Assembly (NCBI RefSeq): GCF_030063355.1
Contig: NZ_JASISZ010000036.1
Coordinates: 1 to 64,000 of the forward strand
Length of the DNA stretch: 64,000 nt
Source: Streptomyces sp. PH10-H1
Lineage (GTDB): Bacteria; Actinomycetota; Actinomycetes; Streptomycetales; Streptomycetaceae
Reading direction: 5' to 3'
Positions 47,569-55,206 of this stretch are shown here, one piece after another. The translations under genes and the position numbers were made by a program. The first letter of the stretch is position 1. Each line of letters starts with the position of its first letter. The notes beneath the pieces are model-generated. The model was not told the DNA's origin. It worked only from the letters and a program-made list of their open reading frames with translations, and made no database searches.

Positions 47569-49599
47569 ATGGTGCAGGCGCCACCCCCTGGGCTGGGCGA
47601 GATCGACGCCCTGGTGCACGAATGCTGGTCGCGACCGCCCCGCGCACCGGATCGGGCGCTGCCGGTGATAGCCCTGCTGGGACGGCCCGGCAGCGGCAAG
47701 ACGTTCGCGCTCGACCACTTCGAGGCCGTGACGCGCGGGGCCCCGGCCGCCCGGGTCGACTTCGCCGCCGCGGACGAACAGCGGCCGTACGAAGTCGCCG
47801 TGCATCTCGCGTTCCTGCTGGCGCGCCGGCACAGCGGCCTCAAGCCGCTGCGCTTCCCCCGGCTGCTGCTCGGGCTGCTCGCCGTACAGCCCGAGCTGTC
47901 GCTGATCGACCGGGAACAGGCCACCCGCGAACTGCGCAAGGCGCTTCGTCAGGCACGCAGCCGGGGCGTCTCGGTCGACGCGGGCGAGGTCAGCTCGATC
48001 ATCGATTCGCTCGGCCTGTCCCCGATTCCCGGTACCGACCTCATCATCGGTGTGCTGCTGCGCGGATTCGAGTACATGCCGACCCGCACCTTCCTCAACC
48101 AGACGTACCACTGGTACGGAACGCTCGGACCGCCCACCGCGATGGACGAACTGGTCGAGCTGAACCTGCGCAGCCGCAGCACGACGGAGGAGCACCGCGA
48201 GGCCGTGGACCGGCGGCTGTGCGAGGCCTTCCTCGCCGATCTGCGCGCCGCGTACGGCCACGCCCGCCGCGACCACAACTGCCTGGTGCTGCTGGACAAC
48301 ATCGACCACAGCCACGGCACCCGCTTCCTCGACCTGCTGGTACGGCTGCGCGCCGAGCACGCCGTGTCGCACCCCGGCACCTACGATCCGCTGCTGATCG
48401 TGGCGACCAGCGCCACCACCCGCGCGGTCCCGGGCCCCGCCGACGGCCGGCCCTCGGACCCCCATATCCAGGTGGCCGACCGCGCCTCGTACGCCGACTG
48501 GCGGCCGCGCGCCGACGCCCCGCCCGCGGACTGGTGGTACCCGGTCCGGTTACGCGACCTGTACGAGGTCGAGGTGTCACTGGAGGCGGGGCGGCATCCC
48601 CTGCACGCCACGCAACTCGCCCGCGCCACCCCGCTGGTGCACCGGCTCACCTACGGCCACCCGTGGAGCGTCCAGCAGGTGCACACCGCCATCGGCGAGC
48701 TGCTCGCCGCGGGTGTCTCGGACCGCGATCTGTACGGTCTGCTGGACCCCCCGGTCCCGGGCGCGGACGGCGATCCGGCCCACAGGCCGCCGCTGGGCGC
48801 CGTGGTCCGCGATTACCTGCTCAGCGGACTGACCGCCGACCAGCGGGCCGCCGCGATACCGCTCGCCGCGGCCCGGACCCCGTCGGCCGCTGTCAACTCC
48901 GGTCTGCTCAATGACCTGTCCGAGCACGCCCGGGACACCGTCATGCTCGAACTGCGCAACGAGCTGTGGCTGTTCGCGCCGGTACCGGAGGACGCCAACA
49001 CCCGCGGTGGCCGCGGCCCGTCCGGCTATCTCCTGCCGGCCGATGCCCCGGAGGAGCGGCCCGTCCTGCATCCATGGCTGCGGCTGCTGCTGCTCGAGGA
49101 GCTGGCCGGGTCGTCGGCCCGGGCCGACGACCCGGCCGCCTGGCAGCAGGCGCACCACGCGCTGCGCGCCTGGCACGAGCGCCACGGCCGCCCGCTGGAC
49201 GCCCTCTACCACCGGCTGGCGCTGAACGAACTCGACGCGGTGGTAGAGCATTTCGCCCAGGGTTTCGGCGCCGCCGACGCGGCGCCGTGGCTGCGCGAGC
49301 TCTACCACGTCACCGCGGCCCCCATGCACCGTGTGCAGCTGACGGACGCCCAGCCGTCGCACAACGCGGGCCGGCTGGCCCGCGAGCACGCGCCGGCCGC
49401 GTACGCCGAGCCGGTCACCGGCCGGCCCCTGGCCGAACTGACCGCCGCGCTGTGGCTCGCGGGCGACCCCCGTAACCGGCTGCCACCGGGCCGTCCCGAA
49501 CTCAACTACAAGATCAGCGCCATGTTCCGGCAGCTGGCGCTGGCGGCGGACGCCGACACCGACACGCTGCTGGACGAGGCCGCCCGGTTCACCGACTGA
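47569..49599 (+). CDS. P-loop (STAND-like) ATPase of unknown function
   Basis: A 676-residue soluble protein. Walker A is VIALLGRPGSGKTFALDHFE (residues about 34-52). Walker B is NCLVLLDNIDHSHGTRFLDL (about 237-256), followed by a sensor-like YDPLLIVATSATTRAV. After the NTPase core come a winged-helix-like region (LTYGHPWSVQQVHTAIGELL) and a long helical C-terminal half with LHPWLRLLLLEELAGS and ALRAWHERHGRPLDALYHRL, resembling the helical arms of STAND regulators. No membrane segment or nuclease motif is seen. The ATG at 47569 has GAGGGGG upstream. It is 52 bases ahead of a membrane-anchored binding protein and surely co-transcribed. Confidence 0.75.
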   Translation: MVQAPPPGLGEIDALVHECWSRPPRAPDRALPVIALLGRPGSGKTFALDHFEAVTRGAPAARVDFAAADEQRPYEVAVHLAFLLARRHSGLKPLRFPRLLLGLLAVQPELSLIDREQATRELRKALRQARSRGVSVDAGEVSSIIDSLGLSPIPGTDLIIGVLLRGFEYMPTRTFLNQTYHWYGTLGPPTAMDELVELNLRSRSTTEEHREAVDRRLCEAFLADLRAAYGHARRDHNCLVLLDNIDHSHGTRFLDLLVRLRAEHAVSHPGTYDPLLIVATSATTRAVPGPADGRPSDPHIQVADRASYADWRPRADAPPADWWYPVRLRDLYEVEVSLEAGRHPLHATQLARATPLVHRLTYGHPWSVQQVHTAIGELLAAGVSDRDLYGLLDPPVPGADGDPAHRPPLGAVVRDYLLSGLTADQRAAAIPLAAARTPSAAVNSGLLNDLSEHARDTVMLELRNELWLFAPVPEDANTRGGRGPSGYLLPADAPEERPVLHPWLRLLLLEELAGSSARADDPAAWQQAHHALRAWHERHGRPLDALYHRLALNELDAVVEHFAQGFGAADAAPWLRELYHVTAAPMHRVQLTDAQPSHNAGRLAREHAPAAYAEPVTGRPLAELTAALWLAGDPRNRLPPGRPELNYKISAMFRQLALAADADTDTLLDEAARFTD

Positions 49600-49651
49600 G
49601 GACCCGACCGCAGTTCTGATCCGCTCTGTTCCGTCTGAGGAGGAACGCGCT

Positions 49652-51181
49652 ATGCCGACCCGGGGCCAATGGGTGACCGGCAGCCGCCTGTGGATACGGT
49701 GGCCGTGGAACGTGGTGCTGGCCGTTCTGGTGCTCGCGCTCGCCGGCTCCACCGTCACCTGGGTGCTGTGGCCGAAGGACACCTCATGCGCTGCCGCCGT
49801 GCGGCAGGTGGGGGCCGACGGGCAGTGCGTCGGCGTGACGGACGGCTCGTACCACTTCTCCGACAACCTGGCGGCGGTCTCCGACCTGATCCGTACGCAG
49901 AACGAGGCGGTCGACAAGGACGGCCGGTCCTTCGTGAGCATCGTCTACCTCATGCCGATGATCCCCGGCCCCAAGGACACCACCACCCCCGACTCCGTAC
50001 GGCACGAGGTCCAGGGCGCCTATTCCGCCCTGTACGAGGCCGACAACAAACTCGGCGGCGGCGATGTCCCCCGTATCCGGCTGCTGCTGGCCAACTGCGG
50101 CGGTACCGATGAGCAGCGGGACGCCGCGCTGGAGGAGATCCGCGGCCGGATCGGCCCGGACCATATCGTCGCTGTGGCCGGACTGGGCACCAGTACCGAC
50201 GAGACCGCGAGGATGATAGGGAAGGTGACGGGTGACCCGGAGTCCGGCGGACTGCAGCTGGCCGCGGTCGGCTCCGTCATCACCGCGGACACCCTCGCCA
50301 AGATCCACGGGCTGGTCCGCACCGCCCCGACCAACGCCGACGAGGCGGCGGCCGCCGCCTCGTTCCTCAAGCAGCCGCCGTACGCCGGGTTGAAGGTCCT
50401 GATGGTCCAGGACGCCCGCGCCGACGACCAGTACAGCCGCACTCTCGGCGCGGCGTTCCTGGCGGTCCTCCCGTCCGAACGGCTGGCCGGACAGGTCGAG
50501 CAGTACGACTCCTCGCAGGACGGCGTCGCCACCGCGTTCGCGACCCGGATGGCGAATCTGTGCGCGGTGAAACCGGATGTCATCTACTTCGCCGGCCGCG
50601 GTGTGGACCTGCCCAGCTTCCTGGCCCCGCTCAAGAACCGGCCCTGCCCCGACCGCAAACTCATCGTGCTGTCCGGCGACGACGCCTCGCAGGTTGCCCA
50701 GGCCGCCGGCTTCGACGAGATAAAGGAGACCCTGCGGAGCGGCACCGTCCGGCTGCTGTACACCGGCCTCGCCCACCCCGAGGCCTGGGCCAGGCGTCCC
50801 GCCGCGTTCCCGGCCCCGGTCACCGGTGCCTCCGGCACCCTCGGCAGAAAGGGCTACTTCCAGGCGACGTTCCCGCTGGAGTCGCTCGACGACGGTCAGG
50901 CGATCATGGGCTATGACGCCGTCACCACAGCTGTCGTGGGAGCCCGTCTGGACTCCAGGACATCCAACGGCCGGGTGACCGGCTCCCGGATGATCCAGAT
51001 CTGGCAGTCGCTGCACCGGGTCGACGCGGTGCATGGCGCCAGCGGGTACATCTCCTTCGGCAATGACGGCTCTCCCCAGGACAAGGCCGTCCCCGTCATC
51101 GAGATCGGCGCCGACGGATTGGTCCACACGCTCGCTGTCTCCTCTCGAACGGGCACTCCGTTCGTCCCGAAGCAGGACTGA
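49652..51181 (+). CDS. Membrane-anchored type I periplasmic-binding-like receptor
   Basis: A 509-residue protein with one N-terminal membrane helix (WPWNVVLAVLVLALAGSTVT, about residues 18-42) and an extracellular two-lobe ligand-binding domain of the branched-chain amino acid/ANF-receptor type: VSIVYLMPMIPGPKDTTTPD, VPRIRLLLANCGG, VAVAGLGTSTDETARMIGKV, PPYAGLKVLMVQDARADDQY, PDVIYFAGRGVDLPSFLAPL and HGASGYISFGNDGSPQDKAV. It has no lipobox and no downstream kinase or permease, so it is not a standard ABC binding protein. GAGGAGGAA precedes the ATG. It probably senses a ligand for the partner ATPase. Confidence 0.8.
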   Translation: MPTRGQWVTGSRLWIRWPWNVVLAVLVLALAGSTVTWVLWPKDTSCAAAVRQVGADGQCVGVTDGSYHFSDNLAAVSDLIRTQNEAVDKDGRSFVSIVYLMPMIPGPKDTTTPDSVRHEVQGAYSALYEADNKLGGGDVPRIRLLLANCGGTDEQRDAALEEIRGRIGPDHIVAVAGLGTSTDETARMIGKVTGDPESGGLQLAAVGSVITADTLAKIHGLVRTAPTNADEAAAAASFLKQPPYAGLKVLMVQDARADDQYSRTLGAAFLAVLPSERLAGQVEQYDSSQDGVATAFATRMANLCAVKPDVIYFAGRGVDLPSFLAPLKNRPCPDRKLIVLSGDDASQVAQAAGFDEIKETLRSGTVRLLYTGLAHPEAWARRPAAFPAPVTGASGTLGRKGYFQATFPLESLDDGQAIMGYDAVTTAVVGARLDSRTSNGRVTGSRMIQIWQSLHRVDAVHGASGYISFGNDGSPQDKAVPVIEIGADGLVHTLAVSSRTGTPFVPKQD

Positions 51182-51193
51182 GCCCGGCGCGGC

Positions 51194-51228
51194 GGAGCGG
51201 CGGCCGTCGGAAGGACGGCCGCCGCTCC
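51194..51228. terminator. Bidirectional hairpin terminator
   Basis: A perfect 15-bp stem (51194-51208 with 51214-51228) and 5-base loop sits between the receptor gene (stop 51181) and the convergent fucosidase gene (stop 51240). It can end both transcripts. Confidence 0.8.
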
Positions 51229-51239
51229 CGGTCATGCGG

Positions 51240-53087
51240 TCAGAACGGGTACAGCGCGCTTGCCGGCACGATGCGCTGTGCCTCGTCGGGGGCATACCAG
51301 AGCAGTTTCATGGCCGCTTCACCGGTGCGTTCGGTGAAGTCGACGCGGATGGAGTACTTCTTTCCGGCCTGCAAAGCCACCGTGCCGGTGTCGACGGCGG
51401 CGTCATGCGGAGTGGTGTTGCTGATGAGCTGCTTGCCGTCGATCCAGACCTGCACCGTGTCGTCGGAGACGGTGAGGAAGGTGTACGCCTGGCTGTACCG
51501 GGGCTGGATCGATCCGGTCCACCGGGCGGAGAAGTTGTCGGTCGGAACGGCCGGGTCGGGCGAGCCGAGGTAGCGCCATACGAAGTTCAGCGTCTTGTCG
51601 GTGCGGGTCACCTTCGGGCTTCCGCTGAACGAGGCGTTGTCCCAGTACTGCGCGGTCAGTCCGGTGCCGTTACCGGTCGCCGGCCGCGGCGGGGCGTAGG
51701 TCAGCTCGATGACGGTGGCAACCGCGTTCGTCGCCGATCCGGACGGCGTGATGTCGTAGCCGTCGCCCGCCGCCTTCCAGGTGACCTGCTGACCGCTGCC
51801 GAGTACCCGTGCCCCGGTGATGGCCAGGGCCGCGGTGGCGGTCAGGTGCAGCGGTTTACCGGCGCCCGGCCAGGAGTAGACCGATGCCTCGAGCTTGTTG
51901 CCCGGTGCGGCGGCCACCGCTCCCCATGAGGGCGTGGCCACGTTCCTGGCCGCGCTCGCGCCGTGGACCGCGGCGCCCTGCCCGTTGCCGGCGAGCCAGG
52001 ATCCCATCGAACGCAGCCGGTCGGCCGCCGCCGCGGGCACCGCACCGGTCTTGTCGGGACCGATGTTGAGGAGGTAATTGCCGCTGCGGGAGGCGATGTT
52101 GATGACGTTGCGGGTCAGCGTGGTCGCGGACTTCCAGTTGGTGTCGTAACTGGCGTAACCCCAGTGGTCGTTGAGGGTCATGCAGGATTCCCAGAGCTGT
52201 CCGCCGACCGGGGCCGAGGGGATCTCCTGTTCCGGGGTGCCATAGTCGCCGTCGGCGATCCGGCGCTTGTCGACCCGGTTGTTGATCACTAGATTGGGGT
52301 CGAGGCCGTGCAGATAGGTCTGCAGCGCCTCGCCGTCGGCGCTCGACCACGGGTTGGCCGGGTTGTCGGTCGCCCACTCGCCGTCGAACCACAGGACCGC
52401 CGGGTGGTAGTTGTCGACCAGCTCCTTGAGCTGGGCGTACATGTCTTTCTTGTACTGCGTGAAGTCGGCGGTGAAGTTCGGGTTGTGCCAGTCCCAGATC
52501 GAGTAGTAGAGGCCGAACTTGATCCCCTGGGAGTCGGCGGCGGCCTTCATCTCGGCCAGCATGTCGCGGCTCTTGCTGAACGACGAATGGTCCCGCAGAT
52601 TCCAGGTGTTGACCTTCGTCGGCCACATCGCATAGCCCTCGTGGTGCTTGGCCGTCTGCACGATGTAGCGCTGGCCCGAGTCCTTGGCCAGCTTCACGAT
52701 CGCGTTCGCGTCGAAGGCCGCGGGGTTGAACCGGGCGGCGATGTTCTCGTACTCCGGCTTCGGGATGGCGCAGTTGCGCTCGATCCATTCGGCGTCCCGG
52801 CACACCGTCCCGTCGGGGCGGGTGTACGACCCCTGCAACTGGGAGTAGGCGCCGTAGTGGATGAACATGCCGAACCGGTCGTCGCGCCACCACTGGGTGC
52901 GCGCGCTGGTGAAGGGATCGTCGTAGGCGTAGTTCGTGCCGGGACCGGCGACGGCCGGTGCGGCGGCCCGAGTTGTGGACGCGGCGGCCGACGCGGCGGT
53001 GGCCGGACCGCCGGCCAGGCTCAGGGCCGCGACCAGCGCGACCACGAAGGCGAGTACCAGGTGGAGCGTGCGTGCTGAGCGGATCAT
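51240..53087 (-). CDS. Secreted GH29 alpha-L-fucosidase with PA14 domain
   Basis: A 615-residue exported enzyme. A signal peptide (LHLVLAFVVALVAALSLAGG, cleavage about residue 31) is followed by the GH29 barrel: WWRDDRFGMFIHYGAYSQLQ, YIVQTAKHHEGYAMWPTKVN (the conserved KHHxGxxxW), LYYSIWDWHNPNF and the nucleophile segment PAVLWFDGEWATDN (Asp). A beta-sandwich domain follows, then a PA14 domain (about 470-615: GTGLTAQYWDNASFSGSPKV, YTFLTVSDDTVQVWIDGKQL). It releases alpha-L-fucose from glycans; PA14 probably binds carbohydrate. The second ATG (53087) has GGAG 6 bases upstream and is preferred. Confidence 0.92.
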   Translation of the reverse strand: MIRSARTLHLVLAFVVALVAALSLAGGPATAASAAASTTRAAAPAVAGPGTNYAYDDPFTSARTQWWRDDRFGMFIHYGAYSQLQGSYTRPDGTVCRDAEWIERNCAIPKPEYENIAARFNPAAFDANAIVKLAKDSGQRYIVQTAKHHEGYAMWPTKVNTWNLRDHSSFSKSRDMLAEMKAAADSQGIKFGLYYSIWDWHNPNFTADFTQYKKDMYAQLKELVDNYHPAVLWFDGEWATDNPANPWSSADGEALQTYLHGLDPNLVINNRVDKRRIADGDYGTPEQEIPSAPVGGQLWESCMTLNDHWGYASYDTNWKSATTLTRNVINIASRSGNYLLNIGPDKTGAVPAAAADRLRSMGSWLAGNGQGAAVHGASAARNVATPSWGAVAAAPGNKLEASVYSWPGAGKPLHLTATAALAITGARVLGSGQQVTWKAAGDGYDITPSGSATNAVATVIELTYAPPRPATGNGTGLTAQYWDNASFSGSPKVTRTDKTLNFVWRYLGSPDPAVPTDNFSARWTGSIQPRYSQAYTFLTVSDDTVQVWIDGKQLISNTTPHDAAVDTGTVALQAGKKYSIRVDFTERTGEAAMKLLWYAPDEAQRIVPASALYPF

Positions 53088-53330
53088 GGGCATCTCCGTT
53101 GATGCGTGGATACAGGGTTCATCCGAATAACGGGAGCGGGAACTTTCATCCGATGTCTAGTGGGCGTCAGCGATGCCCGTCAAGAGAAGTTGCCGGAAAA
53201 ACGCCAATCCCCGGCGATTTTCAGGACCCTTGCTCCGCGCGATATGGGAAGTCATCCAATCTTTCCAGCGGAATCGCCACCTCCGAGTGCGCGGACTGTG
53301 GTTGCGGCCCCCGACAGTTGTGGCGCACGG

Positions 53331-54284
53331 CTACCAGGTGCGGCCCGCCCGGAGAAGGTGGTCGCGGACCAGGGCGACGTGCGGGAGTTCGCCGGCGCCG
53401 GGGCGCTGGGCGAGGTACCCGGTGTTGATCGGGGGTTCGCCGGGTTCCAGGAGCGCGACGATGGCGCCCGAGGCGAGTTCGCCGAGGCACAGATAGCGCG
53501 GGAGGACGCTGAAACCGGCGCCGGCGACGACCGCGGCGAGGACGCCGCGAAGGTCGGGGATGGTGATGGCGGCCTGTCCGGTCAGCCGGGTGCCGAAGAC
53601 GTGGCGCCAGTAGCGGCGGGCGATGGGCAGGTCGTCGGCGTAGCTGATCAGCGGAGCGTCGCGCAGTGCGGACGGTCCCTCGGCGGCGACGCGGCCGGGA
53701 CCGATCCGCTCGGCCCAGGCGGGTGCCGCGACGAGGACGAACTCCTCGTCCATGAGAGGGACCGCGGTGACGCTGCGTCCGCGGGGCCGGGTGGTGGAGA
53801 CGACCAGGTCGTAGCGGCCCGCGCGGAGTCCCTCGAGCAGGTCGTCGGTGAGGCCGGTGGTGATCCGCAGCCGGACGCCCCGGTCGGCCAGCGGAGCCAG
53901 GGCCGGCAGCGCGAGGACACACAGCAGCTCGGCGGGACCGGCCAGGTGCACCGGCTCGGCGGGTATCCGCCGGTCGAAGTGGTCACGGCCGCCGGCGACC
54001 GCGGCAAGGGCGTCCAGCGGGCCCGCGACGTCGGCCGCCAGTTGGTCGGCGACCGCGGTGGAGGCGACTCCGCGGGGGAGGCGTTCGAAGAGCTGACGCC
54101 CCAGTCGCTCCTCCAGGGCGCGCACCTGGGTGGTCACGGTCGGCTGGGACAGGCCGAGCAGCTTCGCGCCGGCGGTGAAGGAGCCGGCGCGGTGCACGGC
54201 CAGGAAGGTCCGCAGCAAGGTGAGGTCCACGGGTCCCGTCCCCGGGCCCGGCGGCTCCGATCCATTGGGATTTCTATCGGTCAT
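53331..54284 (-). CDS. LysR family transcriptional regulator
   Basis: A 317-residue LysR protein. Its winged HTH is DLTLLRTFLAVHRAGSFTAG, AKLLGLSQPTVTTQVRALEE, RLGRQLFERLPRG, followed by the effector-binding domain (LRITTGLTDDLLEGLRAGRY, DLVVSTTRPRGRSVTAVPLM, GFSVLPRYLCLGELASGAIV). Divergent from a DJ-1/PfpI gene 113 bases away, which it probably controls, perhaps in response to an electrophile or oxidant. The start is the ATG at 54284. Confidence 0.92.
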   Translation of the reverse strand: MTDRNPNGSEPPGPGTGPVDLTLLRTFLAVHRAGSFTAGAKLLGLSQPTVTTQVRALEERLGRQLFERLPRGVASTAVADQLAADVAGPLDALAAVAGGRDHFDRRIPAEPVHLAGPAELLCVLALPALAPLADRGVRLRITTGLTDDLLEGLRAGRYDLVVSTTRPRGRSVTAVPLMDEEFVLVAAPAWAERIGPGRVAAEGPSALRDAPLISYADDLPIARRYWRHVFGTRLTGQAAITIPDLRGVLAAVVAGAGFSVLPRYLCLGELASGAIVALLEPGEPPINTGYLAQRPGAGELPHVALVRDHLLRAGRTW

Positions 54285-54301
54285 GGTGGTGATTCTATTG
54301 G
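54272..54301. promoter_or_regulatory. Direct repeats at the LysR/DJ-1 divergent promoter
   Basis: TTCTATCGG (54272-54280) and TTCTATTGG (54293-54301) are 21 bases apart, two helical turns, and flank the LysR start codon. They are candidate LysR half-sites. Confidence 0.35.
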
Positions 54302-54397
54302 ATTTCGATGGATCGACGGCCTACGTTCGACGTCAACAGCGGGCTGACCTTCCGCGTGCGGAACGTCAGCCCGTCGCCCCCCGTGGAGAGATGTGAC

Positions 54398-55093
54398 ATG
54401 GCAAAGATCCTGTTCGTGATGACCGGTGCCGACCACTGGACGCTGGCCGACGGCACCCGGCACCCCACCGGATTCTGGGGCGAGGAAGCCGTGGCTCCCT
54501 ACCGCGCCTTCACCGCGGCAGGTCACGAGGTCGTGGTCGCCACACCCGGCGCGGTGGTCCCCACGGTCGACCGGGCAAGCCTGGCTCCAGAGGTGAACGG
54601 CGGTCAGGAGGCCGCCGACGCGATCGCCGCCGAGCTGGCCGCGATCCCCGCCCTGCGGCAGCCGGTCGCGCTCGAGAAGGTCGAACTCGCCGACTACGCG
54701 GCGGTCTTCTACCCGGGCGGGCACGGCCCCATGGAGGACCTGGCCGTCAACACCGACTCCGGCCGCCTGCTGACCGCAGCCCTGGACTCCGGCAAGCCGC
54801 TCGGTGTGGTCTGCCACGGCCCGGCCGCCCTGCTCGCGGCCGCACGCCCCGACGGCACCTCGCCGTTCGCCGGCTACCGGCTGACCGCTTTCACCAACGC
54901 CGAGGAGACCCAGGCGGGCTTCGCGGACAAGGCCGAGTGGCTGCTCCAGGACCGGCTCGTCGCGCTCGGCGCGGACTTCCAGGAGGGCGAACCGTGGGCG
55001 CCGTACGTGGTCGTCGACCGGAACCTGATCACCGGGCAGAACCCGGCCTCGTCCGCACCCCTCGCCGCCGAACTGCTCAAGGCCCTGAGCTGA
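54398..55093 (+). CDS. DJ-1/PfpI family (class I glutamine amidotransferase-like) protein
   Basis: A 231-residue DJ-1/PfpI superfamily protein of the Hsp31/YDR533c type: MAKILFVMTGADHWTLADGT, GFWGEEAVAPYRAFTAAGHE, VVVATPGG-like VVVATPGAVVPTVDR, AAVFYPGGHGPMEDLAVNTD, and the nucleophile elbow PLGVVCHGPAALLAA (Cys). The Glu in the GFWGEE segment and the elbow Cys fit glyoxalase III or deglycase-type members. GGAGAG precedes the ATG. Probably a protective enzyme against reactive aldehydes under LysR control. Confidence 0.88.
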   Translation: MAKILFVMTGADHWTLADGTRHPTGFWGEEAVAPYRAFTAAGHEVVVATPGAVVPTVDRASLAPEVNGGQEAADAIAAELAAIPALRQPVALEKVELADYAAVFYPGGHGPMEDLAVNTDSGRLLTAALDSGKPLGVVCHGPAALLAAARPDGTSPFAGYRLTAFTNAEETQAGFADKAEWLLQDRLVALGADFQEGEPWAPYVVVDRNLITGQNPASSAPLAAELLKALS

Positions 55094-55206
55094 CCGCACC
55101 AGGGTCAACGACCGGCTGACCGCGGTGCTGGACGCACCGGCCACGACGTCGCCGTCCACGACGCCTGCGGCCCGCTGAACGGGCCGCACGGGCGCGGCGC
55201 CGGTGG

